A program made the translations under genes and the position numbers. The notes under the pieces were generated by a model. It did no database searches. It saw only the letters and a program-made list of their open reading frames with translations, and was not told the origin of the DNA. From assembly GCF_900187375.1 (NCBI RefSeq), contig NZ_FYEW01000002.1, positions 558,001 to 622,000 on the forward strand: a DNA stretch of 64,000 bases, written 5' to 3'. Of the stretch, positions 42,854 to 53,506 are shown one piece after another (positions within the stretch are counted from its first letter, which is position 1; each line of letters begins with the position of its first letter). Source of the DNA: Hymenobacter gelipurpurascens (GTDB lineage Bacteria; Bacteroidota; Bacteroidia; Cytophagales; Hymenobacteraceae).

Positions 42854-43405
42854 CTAAAACGACGTTTTATTGAGCACGACCTGCGCCGACTCCAGCTGCG
42901 CCTTAGGCGCCAAAGAACGGATGCGCTGCAAGGCTTGCTCCGCTTCAAGGCGCGTGGTATAGTCGCCAATCCAGAGGCGGAAAATGGGCTGTTTATAGGC
43001 CAGGTAGTCAGTTTCTTCGGGGTAGCGGCTAATAATGGTGCGCCGGATGCTCATGGCCTGGTCCTTCTCCAGGCCCACGTAGGCCAGTATCCGGAAACCC
43101 TGCGCATACTTCACGTTCTTATTTGTGTAGGATTGGTCGCGCAGGCGCTGCTCAATCTGGGCGTTTACGTGGTTGGTTGGAGCAACTGGCCTAGCCGGGG
43201 CCACGTGCACAACCATAGGCACTTTGGGCGCCGCAAAAACGGGCCGGTAGCGGCTCAGGTCTTCTGCTGGAGCAGACGACGAGGTGGTTCGACGGGCTGT
43301 GTCGGGGGCAGAAGAAGCCGCAGGCTTGCCAGGCCCTGATGACGCGCAGGCGCCCAGCGAAAACAGAGTGGAAAGCAGCAGCACGTTACGAAGCAAGTGT
43401 TTCAT
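42854..43405 (-). CDS. SPOR-domain lipoprotein
   Basis: A 183-residue lipoprotein from ATG 43405 (MKHLLRNVLLLSTLFSLGAC, lipobox LGAC). A Ser/Pro/Ala-rich linker is followed by a C-terminal SPOR domain (about 105-180; 'GFRILAYVGLEKDQAMSIRR' and 'FRLWIGDYTTRLEAEQALQRI'). SPOR domains bind denuded glycan strands at division sites. The ATG lies inside the end of deoC, a 20-bp overlap in another frame, so translation is probably coupled to deoC. Confidence 0.88.
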   Translation of the reverse strand: MKHLLRNVLLLSTLFSLGACASSGPGKPAASSAPDTARRTTSSSAPAEDLSRYRPVFAAPKVPMVVHVAPARPVAPTNHVNAQIEQRLRDQSYTNKNVKYAQGFRILAYVGLEKDQAMSIRRTIISRYPEETDYLAYKQPIFRLWIGDYTTRLEAEQALQRIRSLAPKAQLESAQVVLNKTSF

Positions 43406-44057
43406 GGGAGTTGTCTTCCAGCAGAACCAGACTATTAGAGGAGCCAATCCGGTCGGCGCCAGCCGCAATGAGGGCCAGTGCCGCCACCCGCGTACGAATG
43501 CCGCCGGATGCTTTGATACGAATATGATGGGGCAAAGAGCGGCGCATCAGCACAATATCAGCCACTGAAGCGCCACGGCTGGCAAAGCCCGTAGACGTCT
43601 TCACGAAGTCGGCGCCGGCTTCGGTGCACAATTCGCAGGCCAGCACTATCTCATCTTCCGTGAGCAGCGCGGTTTCAATAATGACTTTCAGAATAGCACC
43701 GCGCAGATGGCAAAGCTCCGCCAACTGCCCAATTTCCTCCTCCACTTCTTCCAGCCGGCCCGCTTTAAAAGCCCCGACATTGATAACCATGTCCAGCTCC
43801 GTGGCGCCTTCCGTCAAAGCCTGGTGACCTTCAAAGAACTTCACCTTAGCCAACCCGTAGCCCAGCGGAAACCCGATGACGGTGCACACCGGCACGCCCG
43901 TACCCAGCAGGTTTTCTACCGCCAGCCGCACATAGCAGGGCGGCACACATACGCTGGCAAACTGCTGGTCGGCGGCCTCCTGGCAAAGCTGCGTAATCTG
44001 CTCCGGCAGAGCGTCAGGCTTCAGAAGGGTGTGGTCGATGTAGGAAGCTAGATTCAC
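43386..44057 (-). CDS. deoC: Deoxyribose-phosphate aldolase
   Basis: Cleaves 2-deoxyribose-5-phosphate to acetaldehyde and glyceraldehyde-3-phosphate in deoxynucleoside catabolism. 223 residues, standard length. 'ELDMVINVGAFKAG' (D89), 'ILKVIIETALLT' (K124), and the Schiff-base lysine K153 in 'ADFVKTSTGF' are present, with 'IKASGGIRT' after them. The start codon is GTG 44057, only 4 nt after TACCTTTG, so the mRNA is predicted to be leaderless. The 3' end overlaps the SPOR lipoprotein start. Confidence 0.95.
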   Translation of the reverse strand: MNLASYIDHTLLKPDALPEQITQLCQEAADQQFASVCVPPCYVRLAVENLLGTGVPVCTVIGFPLGYGLAKVKFFEGHQALTEGATELDMVINVGAFKAGRLEEVEEEIGQLAELCHLRGAILKVIIETALLTEDEIVLACELCTEAGADFVKTSTGFASRGASVADIVLMRRSLPHHIRIKASGGIRTRVAALALIAAGADRIGSSNSLVLLEDNSHETLAS

Positions 44058-44061
44058 AGGG

Positions 44062-44069
44062 CAAAGGTA
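44062..44069 (-). promoter_or_regulatory. -7 box 4 nt before the deoC start codon
   Basis: Minus strand TACCTTTG, spacer CCCT, then GTG. An exact -7 box so close to the start codon predicts +1 at the G of GTG. Confidence 0.6.
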
Positions 44070-44163
44070 GTTGGATGTAGCACGTACTTGGTCGTTGCCT
44101 TGGCGGGCCGTCTTTTTCGGACAGGCCTACGCAAACACCAAGTTAGCGCTACTGCCTCACAAC

Positions 44164-44202
44164 AAACGGGCCGCGCTTCCGGAGTGGAAACGCGGCCCGT
44201 TT
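44164..44202 (-). terminator. Terminator of secA
   Basis: Twelve-bp perfect stem AAACGGGCCGCG (44164-44175 with 44191-44202), 18 bp after the secA stop. The T-run after it on the minus strand is short (TTTGTTG). Confidence 0.65.
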
Positions 44203-44219
44203 ACTTACAATCGAGTGGC

Positions 44220-47200
44220 CTAGTCGACCAGCACGCAACGATCATTTAGCAAGTCGTCTTCTACTGACTTGAACTTTACGTCGCGCACGATGCGGCCATC
44301 CATGTACTGCACGCTCACTTTATCGTTGCGGTTCGCCACTTTCTGCGACTTAGCCGGCTGCTGCTTTTCCAGCACCTGTGGCGAAATGCCCGCCTGCTCT
44401 AGATCCTCGGGGCCGGCCCCTAGCGATACGGAAGAAATTTCTTTCTCGGCCTTCAGCTTGGGCATGGGCGGCGCTACGGGCAGCTCGTCTTCGGTGAAGT
44501 ACTCGGGCTCGTCGTAGCCATCCTGGCCAGCCTGCATGGGCACATCGGCGCGGAACAGGAACTGGATGGTGTCTTCGTTTACCTTCCCGATCATCTGCTT
44601 GAACAACTCGAATGACTCGAACTTGTACACCAACAGCGGGTCTTTCTGCTCGTACACCGCGTTCTGTACTACCTGCTTCAGGTCGTCCATGGCGCGTAGG
44701 TGCTTGGTCCAGGCCTCATCGATAACCGACAGCACCACCACTTTTTCCATGCCCCGAATTACATCGTGGCCACCCGTGGCCTGGGCGCGGCGCAGGTTGG
44801 CAATTGCCTGAATCTGCTTACGACCATCGGTGAATGGAATGGCAATGTTCTCGTAGGGCGAGTTCTGGCTGAGCAGGTCATTGATCAGCGGCATGTTGTT
44901 GCCGGCAATGAAGTCGTTCTTGCTCTGGTAGTAGCCGAGGGCCTCATCATACAGCTTCTGCGTGAGCGGACCGGGCTGCATACCGCTCAGCTCCTGCGCC
45001 GTCAGGTGGGTGTCGTAACCGAACACCCGAATAACGGCCAGCTTGAAGTCTTCGAAGTCGTTGGTGCCTTTGTGGCCTACCACGATGTCTTCGCAAACAT
45101 CGTAAATCATGTTCCAGATATCCAGCTCCAAACGCTCACCGTGCAGGGCGTTGCGGCGGCGCTTGTACACCACTTCGCGCTGGGCGTTCATCACGTCATC
45201 ATACTCCAGCAAACGCTTTCGAGTGCCGAAGTTGTTTTCTTCTACTTTCTTCTGAGCACGCTCAATAGAAGAAGTAATCATGGAGTGCTGAATCACCTCG
45301 CCTTCTTCCAGGCCCATACGGTCCATGAGTTTGGCAATCCGGTCGGAGCCGAACAGACGCATCAGGTTATCCTCCAAGCTCACGAAGAACTGCGAAGATC
45401 CTGGGTCGCCCTGACGGCCGGCCCGACCACGCAGCTGGCGGTCAACGCGCCGCGACTCGTGGCGCTCCGTGCCGATGATGGCTAGGCCACCCGACTCTTT
45501 GGAGGTTTCCTTGAGCTTGATGTCGGTACCACGGCCAGCCATGTTGGTGGCAATGGTCACGGTGCCAGGGTAGCCGGCACCTGCCACAATCTCAGCTTCG
45601 CGCTGGTTTTGCTTGGCATTCAGTACCTGGTGAGGAATACCGCGCAGCTTCAGCATGCGGCTCACCAGCTCAGAAATTTCTACCGATGTAGTACCTACCA
45701 GCACGGGGCGGCCAGCTTGCACCAGCGTCTGAATTTCCTCGGCTACGGCGTTATATTTCTCCCGAACGGTCTTGAATACTTTGTCGTGCTCGTCTTTGCG
45801 GGCAATGCCGCGGTTGGTAGGAATTACTACCACGTCGAGCTTATAGATTTCCCAGAACTCGCCGGCTTCGGTTTCAGCCGTACCCGTCATGCCGCCCAGC
45901 TTGTGGTACATGCGGAAGTAGTTCTGCAGCGTTACAGTGGCGTAGGTCTGCGTGGCGTCTTCTACGCGCACGTTTTCCTTGGCCTCAATGGCCTGGTGCA
46001 GGCCATCGGAGTAACGACGACCTTCCATGACACGGCCGGTCTGCTCATCTACAATTTTTACTTTGCCGTCGTCGGTGAGGATATACTGGTCATCCTTCTC
46101 AAACAGCGTATAGGCCTTCAGGAGCTGGTTGATGGTGTGGATCCGCTCCGACTTCTCCTGGAAGTCGTCCATCACCTTCTCCTTCTGGTGCAGCTTGTCT
46201 TCGCCGCTCAGCTCCTTGTTGTTTTCAATAACCGCCAACTCCGAGCCAATGTCGGGCATGATGAAGAACTGATGGTCTTCGCCCTGGCCGGTAATCAGGT
46301 CAATGCCTTTTTCCGTCAGCTCGATCTGGTTGTTCTTCTCATCAATGGTGAAGAACAGCGGCATATCGGCCTGGGGCATCTGGCGCTGGTTGTCCTGCAG
46401 GTAATGGTTCTCCGTTTTCTGGAGCACAGCGCGCATGCCAGTTTCCGACAGGAACTTGATGAGTGGCTTGCTCTTGGGAAGGCCGCGGTAGGCGCGGAAC
46501 AGCGCTAGGCCACCCTCCCCTTCTTTCGGGCCGTCTTTGCCTTCCTTGATGAGCTTACGCGCTTCTACCAGGTAGTTCTGTACCTGCTTTTTCTGCGCGT
46601 CCACCAGCATCTGAATGCGGGGCTTCAGGATATAGAACTCGTGCACATCGCCGCGCGGCACGGGGCCGGAGATGATGAGCGGCGTACGGGCATCGTCAAT
46701 CAGTACGGAGTCTACTTCGTCGACCATGGCGTAGTGGTGCTTGCGCTGCACCAGCTCCTCGGGGTCGCGGGCCATGTTGTCGCGCAGGTAGTCGAAACCG
46801 AACTCGTTGTTGGTACCGTAGGTGATATCAGCGAGGTAGGCCTTGCGGCGGGCATCGGTATTGGGCTGGTGCTTATCGATGCAGTCCACGGTGATGCCGT
46901 GGAATTCGAACAGCGGCGCGTTCCACTCCGAGTCACGCTTGGCGAGGTAATCGTTTACCGTTACCAAGTGCACACCGCGCTTAGCCAAGGCGTTCAGGAA
47001 TGCGGGCAGCGTCGAAACGAGGGTTTTACCTTCGCCCGTAGCCATTTCCGAAATCTTACCTTGGTGCAGCACTACGCCGCCAATCAGCTGCACATCGTAG
47101 TGCACCATATCCCAGGTGATTTCGGCGCCGGCCGCGAGCCACTTGTTGCTCCAGATAGCTTTATCACCCTGAATGGTTACGTTGCCTTTGCGGCTAGCGT

Positions 47201-47627
47201 ACTCCCGGTCGTAGTCAGTAGCAGTTACTACCAACTGGCCGTTTTGGGCGTAGCGGCGGGCAGTTTCTTTGGTGATGGCAAAGGAAACGGGCAGCACTTC
47301 CATCAGCACCACCTCCAACTCTTTGTTGCGCTGCTTTTCCAGGGCATCAATCTGGTCGAAGAGTTGCTCCTTCTGGATAGCATCCAGCGAAGCATCTTCG
47401 TTCACACGCTGATGTAGGGCGGCAATCTGGTCATCAATGCCCTTGAGGTGGGCATCAATCCGGGCCCGAACCTCATTGGTGCGGGCGCGCAGCTCATCGT
47501 CGCTGAGTTGTGCCAGATTGGCATATTCGGCATTAATCAACGCCACATACGGAACAATCTCCTTCAAGTCCCGGTCCGATTTAGAACCGAAAATCTTGGC
47601 GACAGTTTTCCCTAGAAAATCAAACAT
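44220..47627 (-). CDS. secA: Preprotein translocase ATPase SecA
   Basis: Motor ATPase that drives protein export through SecYEG. At 1135 residues it has the long Bacteroidota form. The N-terminal NBD1 has '[17 protein letters not shown]' (Walker A) and '[19 protein letters not shown]'. The preprotein cross-linking domain carries a large insertion (about 330-480). NBD2 contains '[13 protein letters not shown]' and '[25 protein letters not shown]'. The helical wing and scaffold regions follow. There is no C-terminal zinc-binding CxCxSG motif; the protein ends 'NDRCVLVD'. The stop TAG starts a TAGGCCACT motif. Monocistronic. Confidence 0.97.
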   Translation of the reverse strand: MFDFLGKTVAKIFGSKSDRDLKEIVPYVALINAEYANLAQLSDDELRARTNEVRARIDAHLKGIDDQIAALHQRVNEDASLDAIQKEQLFDQIDALEKQRNKELEVVLMEVLPVSFAITKETARRYAQNGQLVVTATDYDREYASRKGNVTIQGDKAIWSNKWLAAGAEITWDMVHYDVQLIGGVVLHQGKISEMATGEGKTLVSTLPAFLNALAKRGVHLVTVNDYLAKRDSEWNAPLFEFHGITVDCIDKHQPNTDARRKAYLADITYGTNNEFGFDYLRDNMARDPEELVQRKHHYAMVDEVDSVLIDDARTPLIISGPVPRGDVHEFYILKPRIQMLVDAQKKQVQNYLVEARKLIKEGKDGPKEGEGGLALFRAYRGLPKSKPLIKFLSETGMRAVLQKTENHYLQDNQRQMPQADMPLFFTIDEKNNQIELTEKGIDLITGQGEDHQFFIMPDIGSELAVIENNKELSGEDKLHQKEKVMDDFQEKSERIHTINQLLKAYTLFEKDDQYILTDDGKVKIVDEQTGRVMEGRRYSDGLHQAIEAKENVRVEDATQTYATVTLQNYFRMYHKLGGMTGTAETEAGEFWEIYKLDVVVIPTNRGIARKDEHDKVFKTVREKYNAVAEEIQTLVQAGRPVLVGTTSVEISELVSRMLKLRGIPHQVLNAKQNQREAEIVAGAGYPGTVTIATNMAGRGTDIKLKETSKESGGLAIIGTERHESRRVDRQLRGRAGRQGDPGSSQFFVSLEDNLMRLFGSDRIAKLMDRMGLEEGEVIQHSMITSSIERAQKKVEENNFGTRKRLLEYDDVMNAQREVVYKRRRNALHGERLELDIWNMIYDVCEDIVVGHKGTNDFEDFKLAVIRVFGYDTHLTAQELSGMQPGPLTQKLYDEALGYYQSKNDFIAGNNMPLINDLLSQNSPYENIAIPFTDGRKQIQAIANLRRAQATGGHDVIRGMEKVVVLSVIDEAWTKHLRAMDDLKQVVQNAVYEQKDPLLVYKFESFELFKQMIGKVNEDTIQFLFRADVPMQAGQDGYDEPEYFTEDELPVAPPMPKLKAEKEISSVSLGAGPEDLEQAGISPQVLEKQQPAKSQKVANRNDKVSVQYMDGRIVRDVKFKSVEDDLLNDRCVLVD

Positions 47628-47663
47628 GCTGGTTTACCTTAATTGAAACGCCTGGGCGCAACC

Positions 47664-47671
47664 CAAATTTA
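47664..47671 (-). promoter_or_regulatory. -7 promoter box of secA
   Basis: Minus strand TAAATTTG, exact match to TAnnTTTG, 36 nt before the secA ATG. Confidence 0.55.
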
Positions 47672-47768
47672 CAAGATTTCTAGCCAAAACCGCCCCATAT
47701 CATAACGCACCGCCAATCTGGCCGATTTTCCCGAATAGCACCCAGAACCGAGAAATTGCTTTCGGCGC

Positions 47769-48812
47769 TTAAATTTTGGCTGATGCCGTAACATTTTCTG
47801 CCGGAACGTAGTGCGAATTTCGTTTCAGAAAAGGCTTTTCCACACTGTGCCACAGCAAGAAAGCCGCCCCTAGCACCACCAGCAGCAACAGCGCTAAGCC
47901 GCCCCACGACTGCTGATGAAACGAGCCTAGGGCAATGAATAACTGAATAAGCGGAAAGTGCAGCAAATAGGTGCCATACGATAAATCGCCCCATTGCCCT
48001 ACCGGAATACGGAAAGGCAATCTAGTGGCTAAAAACAGCACACAGGCGGCGTAACACACCGGCTCTACTACTAGGCGTAGGCCACTATCATGCAACAACC
48101 AGAACGCCAGAACCGAGGCCAGCGCAATCCGGCCCAAGTAGTGGCCTAGACGCTGCTCTTCTATGGTGAACAAGGCTCCTAACGCAAAAAGGTGCAACGC
48201 TCCTGGAAATTGCCGGCCCAGTTCAGCCTGCATTTTTGAGCTGAGGCCCGGTATATGCGGCAACAGAAGCTCCCAGGACAGGGCTACGGCAAAGGCTAAA
48301 AGCATCGTAGCATATGGCCCCATCCGGCGGAACAGCAGCACCAGTACGGGCACGCAGCCATACAGGCACAGCTCCACTTTGATAGTCCAGAGCGAAGCAT
48401 TCATGACGGGCACCGGATGCTGCTCGAATACTCCCGGCAACGTAGGCTGCAGGAAGTTGAGGAAGCTGGCGTTGGCTAACAGGTGCTTGTAGGTTGCCGG
48501 CGTATGCAAAAACTCCCTTACAGGCAGCGTTGTCGCAGCTAGGCCTATCAGCCACGCCACGCATATAGTCACGAAGTAAGCCGGATAAATACGGCGCGCA
48601 CGCTTTTCGGCATACTCCAGGCCAGAGGCGCTACTCAGAAAACTGCGAGTAACCAAGCAGCCACTGATGACAAAGAATCCTTTCACGGCAAAATCAGCCG
48701 ATAGATAGGTGAGGAAAGGCTGAAAGGCCGGCACCTCGGACAGCACCGCTAAATGACATAATACAACAATCAGTGCCAAGCTTAGCCGCACCGCGTCGAA
48801 GTTGTTTTGCAT
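47769..48812 (-). CDS. Acyltransferase family 3 membrane protein
   Basis: Integral membrane O-acyltransferase of 347 residues from ATG 48812 (MQNNFDAVRLSLALIVVLCH). About ten hydrophobic helices, with the family's N-terminal 'N.D.VRL..AL.VVL.H' active-site histidine and 'FVISGCLVTRSFL'. The C-terminal part has 'YGTYLLHFPLIQL'. Such enzymes transfer acetyl or other acyl groups to cell-surface sugars or lipids. The glf/glycosyltransferase pair 200 bp upstream makes a role in surface polysaccharide likely. In-frame codons upstream of 48812 were not used. Confidence 0.88.
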   Translation of the reverse strand: MQNNFDAVRLSLALIVVLCHLAVLSEVPAFQPFLTYLSADFAVKGFFVISGCLVTRSFLSSASGLEYAEKRARRIYPAYFVTICVAWLIGLAATTLPVREFLHTPATYKHLLANASFLNFLQPTLPGVFEQHPVPVMNASLWTIKVELCLYGCVPVLVLLFRRMGPYATMLLAFAVALSWELLLPHIPGLSSKMQAELGRQFPGALHLFALGALFTIEEQRLGHYLGRIALASVLAFWLLHDSGLRLVVEPVCYAACVLFLATRLPFRIPVGQWGDLSYGTYLLHFPLIQLFIALGSFHQQSWGGLALLLLVVLGAAFLLWHSVEKPFLKRNSHYVPAENVTASAKI

Positions 48813-48939
48813 GCGAGAGGCTTGGAGAAAAGGAGGTGCAAAATACGCGCTTGCCTCAACTCCTACTGCATGCATTCATGGTAGTACTATAAGACCACCA
48901 ACGAGCGAAGTGGCCTAGCAGCCCGCTGAAAACGCAAAA

Positions 48940-48969
48940 CAGCCATCCTACGCTTGCGCAGGATGGCTG
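48940..48969 (-). terminator. Terminator of glf
   Basis: Ten-bp stem CAGCCATCCT (48940-48949 with 48960-48969) followed on the minus strand by TTTTG. It is 34 bp after the glf stop. Confidence 0.7.
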
Positions 48970-49003
48970 ATAAACTTACTCAACGAAATAGCTGGCCTAT
49001 GGC

Positions 49004-50191
49004 TTACGGCTTTTTGGCCGGGTCGCGGGGCACGAGCTTATCCAGAATAGAAGCCGAGCCCGTAATGGCTGGTTTCACAACTGTTTTTTGGGCTTCTTCG
49101 GTTTTCTCCGTGAGCTTCTTATAAAGCGTGAGAGCCTGCGCTACCACTTGGTCCATATTGTAATACTTGTAGGTAGCTAGGCGGCCTACAAAGTGCACAT
49201 TGGGGGTTTCGTCGGCCAGCTTCTTGTACTTATTGTACAGCTCAGCGTTTTCCAGGCGCGGCACGGGGTAGTAAGGGTCGCCCTCGGCTTTCGGATACTC
49301 ATACACCACGCTCGTTTTGGGGTGCTGCTGGCCCGTAAGCTGCTTGAACTCCGTTACGCGGGTGTAGAGGTGCTCGTTGGGGTAGTTTACTACCGGAGCG
49401 GGCAGGAACTGCTCGGTGCTGAGCGTTTCGTGCTTGAACTCCAGCGAGCGGTAGGGCAGTTTGCCAAACTTGAAGTCGAAATACTCATCTACCGGACCCG
49501 TGAAGATCATTTCCTTGAAGGGAATGAAATCCATGATGTCATGGTAGTCGGTATTGAGCATCACCTTGATGTTCGGATGGTCCAGCATGCGCTCAAACAT
49601 GCGCGTATAGCCGTGCAGCGGCATGGCCTGGTAAGTATCCGTAAAGTAACGGTTGTCGCGGTTGGTGCGGGTGGGCACGCGGCTCGTTACGGACTTGTCC
49701 AGCTCCGAGGGGTCCATGCCCCACTGCTTGCGGGTGTAGTTGCGGAAGAACTTCTCATACAACTCCCGGCCTACTTTGCTCACCACCACATCTTCCGACG
49801 TCTTGATAACCGGAATGCTTTCGGCCAAAGACTCCAGAAACTGCTCTACCTCAAAGCTGTTCAGCGAGAGGCCATAGAGCATATTGATAGTGTCTAGGTT
49901 GATGGGCATCGGCACGTGCTGGCCGTCTACAGAAGCCAGAACCCGGTGCTCATACGGGCGCCAATCCGTGAAGTCGGAGAGATACTCGAATACGTCCTTG
50001 GAATTGGTGTGGAAGATGTGCGGCCCGTACTTGTGAACCAGAATACCTTCCTCGTTATAATGGTCGTAGGCATTGCCCGCAATGTGGTTGCGCTTGTCAA
50101 CTACCAGAACCTTTTTATTGGAACGCGTGGCCAGCCGCTCGGCCAGCACGCTGCCAGCGAAGCCGGCCCCTACGATGAGATAATCGAACAT
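49004..50191 (-). CDS. glf: UDP-galactopyranose mutase
   Basis: Flavoenzyme that converts UDP-galactopyranose to UDP-galactofuranose, the donor for galactofuranose-containing polysaccharides. 395 residues. The N-terminal 'YLIVGAGFAGSVLAERLA' binds FAD; 'GPHIFHTN', 'RKQWGMDPSELD' and 'GRLATYKYYNMDQVVAQAL' are family signatures. About 35 residues follow the last conserved block as a Lys/Thr-rich tail. The glycosyltransferase gene ends 59 bp upstream on the same strand, so the two probably form an operon. No TGGCCTA copy occurs between about 48998 and 51644. Confidence 0.96.
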   Translation of the reverse strand: MFDYLIVGAGFAGSVLAERLATRSNKKVLVVDKRNHIAGNAYDHYNEEGILVHKYGPHIFHTNSKDVFEYLSDFTDWRPYEHRVLASVDGQHVPMPINLDTINMLYGLSLNSFEVEQFLESLAESIPVIKTSEDVVVSKVGRELYEKFFRNYTRKQWGMDPSELDKSVTSRVPTRTNRDNRYFTDTYQAMPLHGYTRMFERMLDHPNIKVMLNTDYHDIMDFIPFKEMIFTGPVDEYFDFKFGKLPYRSLEFKHETLSTEQFLPAPVVNYPNEHLYTRVTEFKQLTGQQHPKTSVVYEYPKAEGDPYYPVPRLENAELYNKYKKLADETPNVHFVGRLATYKYYNMDQVVAQALTLYKKLTEKTEEAQKTVVKPAITGSASILDKLVPRDPAKKP

Positions 50192-50250
50192 AGCGAAGAG
50201 AAGTTTAGAAGGAAGGTTGAGGGAGTAATGGGTAGGGTCGTGAGCGGGAA

Positions 50251-51489
50251 CTATGCACCAGAGGCGGAACGCGACGGACTCGTGTTCGCCGTCAACTTTT
50301 GCTGCATCAGGGCTACCATCTGTTCCCAGGTTAAGTCCCAGGAAATAGTAGCCAGGTAATCGTCGGTACGCTGGCGCCAGTCGGCATCCTGCGTTTGAGT
50401 AAGGGCCTTTCCAATGGCCTGACCGAACTCATCGGCCGTGGCCGCAATCTGGACGAGGTTTAGCTCACCATAGGGCCGCACTACATCGCGAATAGGGGTG
50501 CTCACCACGGGTCGGCCAGCGGCCAGGTATTCCGGTGTTTTGGTGGGCGAGATAAATTTTGTACTCTCGTTATCAGCGAAGAGCAACGTAGCTACATCCC
50601 AACCCCGCAAATACGCTGGCAGTTCCTGATAGTCCTTGCTGCCGAGATAATGCACGTTCTGCTGACGTGGTAAAATAGCCGGATCGATTTTCACGACTGG
50701 CCCGATAATGACAAATTGCCATTCCGGATGTGCATCGGCCAGCTGGCGAAGCAGCTCGATATCCAAGCGCTCATCCACTACCCCGAAGAAGCCCACTCGT
50801 GGGTACGCAATACCGGCCTGATCGGCGGGTTCGGGCATTTCCTGGCGAGCCTGACCAAAGTGGTCCTTGTCGATGCTGCTGGGAAAAGGGTGCGCATCGG
50901 CGTGCTGCTGGCTCTTGGCCTCGTAGAGCGTGTGGCCGCCTGTAAACACCAAGTCGGCCTTTCCAAACAGCTCCTGCTCCCGCTCGCGCAACATTGGCGG
51001 GGCAAACTTGAACGCCGCCAGCTCATCCATACAATCATATACGGTAAGCTGCGGCGTGAAAGAGCGCGACTTGCCCAGAGCCATGGGCGTGTAATACCAA
51101 AAAATGTACTGATTAATGTTGTTTTCTTGAAAGAAGTCGCTCAATACAGCTTCCTGTATTTGCTCCGATTCCTTTTCCTGATGGCGTAACCGATCTGGAA
51201 GATGGACCACCAGCACTTTCACACCATTATGCCGCTCCTTCACCTCCATGTGAGGTTCAATCAGGTCGTCGGCGTGATAAAAGGCTTCTTCTACGTAAAA
51301 TACGCGGCCTTGCTGGGCGAAGCGCGACAATAGGTGTTGGGGGCGCTGCCATACAAAGTCCCAGTGCAAGTGAGCAAAGCAGACTAGATCGGGCAGGGTG
51401 TAGCGTATGGATTGGGCAGAAGCGGAGGTCGTGGAGGAAGGGGAGGCAGAGGCACGTGCGGGTGACTCCGCTGGTGGCGACAGCGACAT
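50251..51489 (-). CDS. Glycosyltransferase family 1 (GT-B fold)
   Basis: Cytoplasmic glycosyltransferase of 412 residues from ATG 51489. After a Ser/Ala/Pro-rich N-terminal 30 residues, the N-terminal Rossmann domain has 'FAHLHWDFVWQRPQHLLSRFAQ' and 'VYDCMDELAAF'. The C-terminal domain has 'VGFFGVVDERLD', 'VIIGPV', 'YLGSKDYQELPAYLRG' and 'KTPEYLAAGRPVVSTPI', the nucleotide-sugar site. It resembles TuaH-like enzymes often next to glf, so a galactofuranosyl or related transfer is likely, not proven. Confidence 0.9.
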   Translation of the reverse strand: MSLSPPAESPARASASPSSTTSASAQSIRYTLPDLVCFAHLHWDFVWQRPQHLLSRFAQQGRVFYVEEAFYHADDLIEPHMEVKERHNGVKVLVVHLPDRLRHQEKESEQIQEAVLSDFFQENNINQYIFWYYTPMALGKSRSFTPQLTVYDCMDELAAFKFAPPMLREREQELFGKADLVFTGGHTLYEAKSQQHADAHPFPSSIDKDHFGQARQEMPEPADQAGIAYPRVGFFGVVDERLDIELLRQLADAHPEWQFVIIGPVVKIDPAILPRQQNVHYLGSKDYQELPAYLRGWDVATLLFADNESTKFISPTKTPEYLAAGRPVVSTPIRDVVRPYGELNLVQIAATADEFGQAIGKALTQTQDADWRQRTDDYLATISWDLTWEQMVALMQQKLTANTSPSRSASGA

Positions 51490-51650
51490 AAAGAGGCAGA
51501 ATAAGACGTAAAACCGATGACACTGCCCCGTACAAGCCAGCAATAATTGGCAGTGCGCATCTGGTTTATGCCTATACGCCCTTATCTACAAAAGGATATA
51601 GTCGAGCTGAGGCAAGTGCTATAAGTCCTGTTTCGTCCTGTCGTAGGCCA

Positions 51651-52175
51651 CTAGGCCGGGCTTAAAAGTCGCTGCATTTCTACCACGTCCTGCCAGCCCT
51701 CGGCCGTTCGGAGCCACTCTCGCCGTACGCCTATTTTCGTAAAACCAGACGTTTTGAATAATCTTACACTCGACCGGTTCAATATCGATATAGTGCAATA
51801 TATCTGATGCAGACGTAACACTTGCCACGCGTAGGTCACCAATAAATCCAATGCAGCGCGGGCATAGCCGCGCCGTCGGAACTGGCCTAGCACCATGATG
51901 CCTACGCCGGCCCGCTGGTGTAAAGGGTCAAAGTCAAAAATATCAACGGTGCCGACAGGCTCCCGCGTAGCCTGGGCGCATAGCACCAGCCGCAACTGCC
52001 GCACCTCATGGAAATCGGCGCCGGCGTTATCCAGGTACTGGCGTAGCGTGTGCCGGGAAACCGGCGCCAGCGTGTCCGAAACGCCCCACACGGCTGGGTC
52101 GTTTTCCAGCGCATACAGAAAGTCGAGGTCGTCGGCTTCGAGAGGGCGCAGAAAAACGAGGTCGGAAGAAAGCAT
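51651..52175 (-). CDS. GNAT-family N-acetyltransferase (RimJ/SpeG-like)
   Basis: Acetyl-CoA-dependent N-acetyltransferase of 174 residues. 'LRPLEADDLDFLYALENDP' opens the domain, and the acetyl-CoA loop is 'GIMVLGQFRRRGYARAALDLL'. 'LHQIYCTISILNRSSVRLFKTSGF' is the conserved C-terminal core. The group acetylates polyamines or protein N-termini; the substrate is unknown. The ATG lies 3 nt after TACCTTCC, a near-consensus -7 box. Stop TAG is followed by TGGCCTA. Confidence 0.88.
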   Translation of the reverse strand: MLSSDLVFLRPLEADDLDFLYALENDPAVWGVSDTLAPVSRHTLRQYLDNAGADFHEVRQLRLVLCAQATREPVGTVDIFDFDPLHQRAGVGIMVLGQFRRRGYARAALDLLVTYAWQVLRLHQIYCTISILNRSSVRLFKTSGFTKIGVRREWLRTAEGWQDVVEMQRLLSPA

Positions 52176-52309
52176 GGCGGAAGGTATCGATGAACAGGCC
52201 TAGCGCGGCTGGCAGTTGGAGTACACAGAGCAGGACCCCACAATTTTACGTCAACTTTCACTTCCATCAGCAGGTTTAAGAAAGCTCACGCTTTTAACTA
52301 CCTGCCAAG

Positions 52310-53329
<1,020 letters not shown>

Positions 53330-53353
53330 CCATATCAAGTTACTATTTAAATC

Positions 53354-53454
53354 AAGCCCGTCATGCTGAGCTTGTCGAAGCATCTCTACTGCAGTGCTAA
53401 CTCCTTTGATTAGCTCCGGTAGAGATGCTTCGACAAGCTCAGCATGACGGGCTT
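53354..53454. repeat. Perfect 36-bp inverted repeat (REP-like family A)
   Basis: Arms 53354-53389 and 53419-53454 are perfect reverse complements (AAGCCCGTCATGCTGAGCTT at the start of the left arm) around a 29-nt loop. The right arm ends in a T5 run, so it also works as a terminator between the convergent aldo/keto reductase and dapF. Related arms occur at 2021-2106 and 12888-12914. Confidence 0.9.
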
Positions 53455-53506
53455 TTTATATCCAAGTTGTCTTTTCCTTCGAACTGTCCTTTTTACACCT
53501 TTAGGC

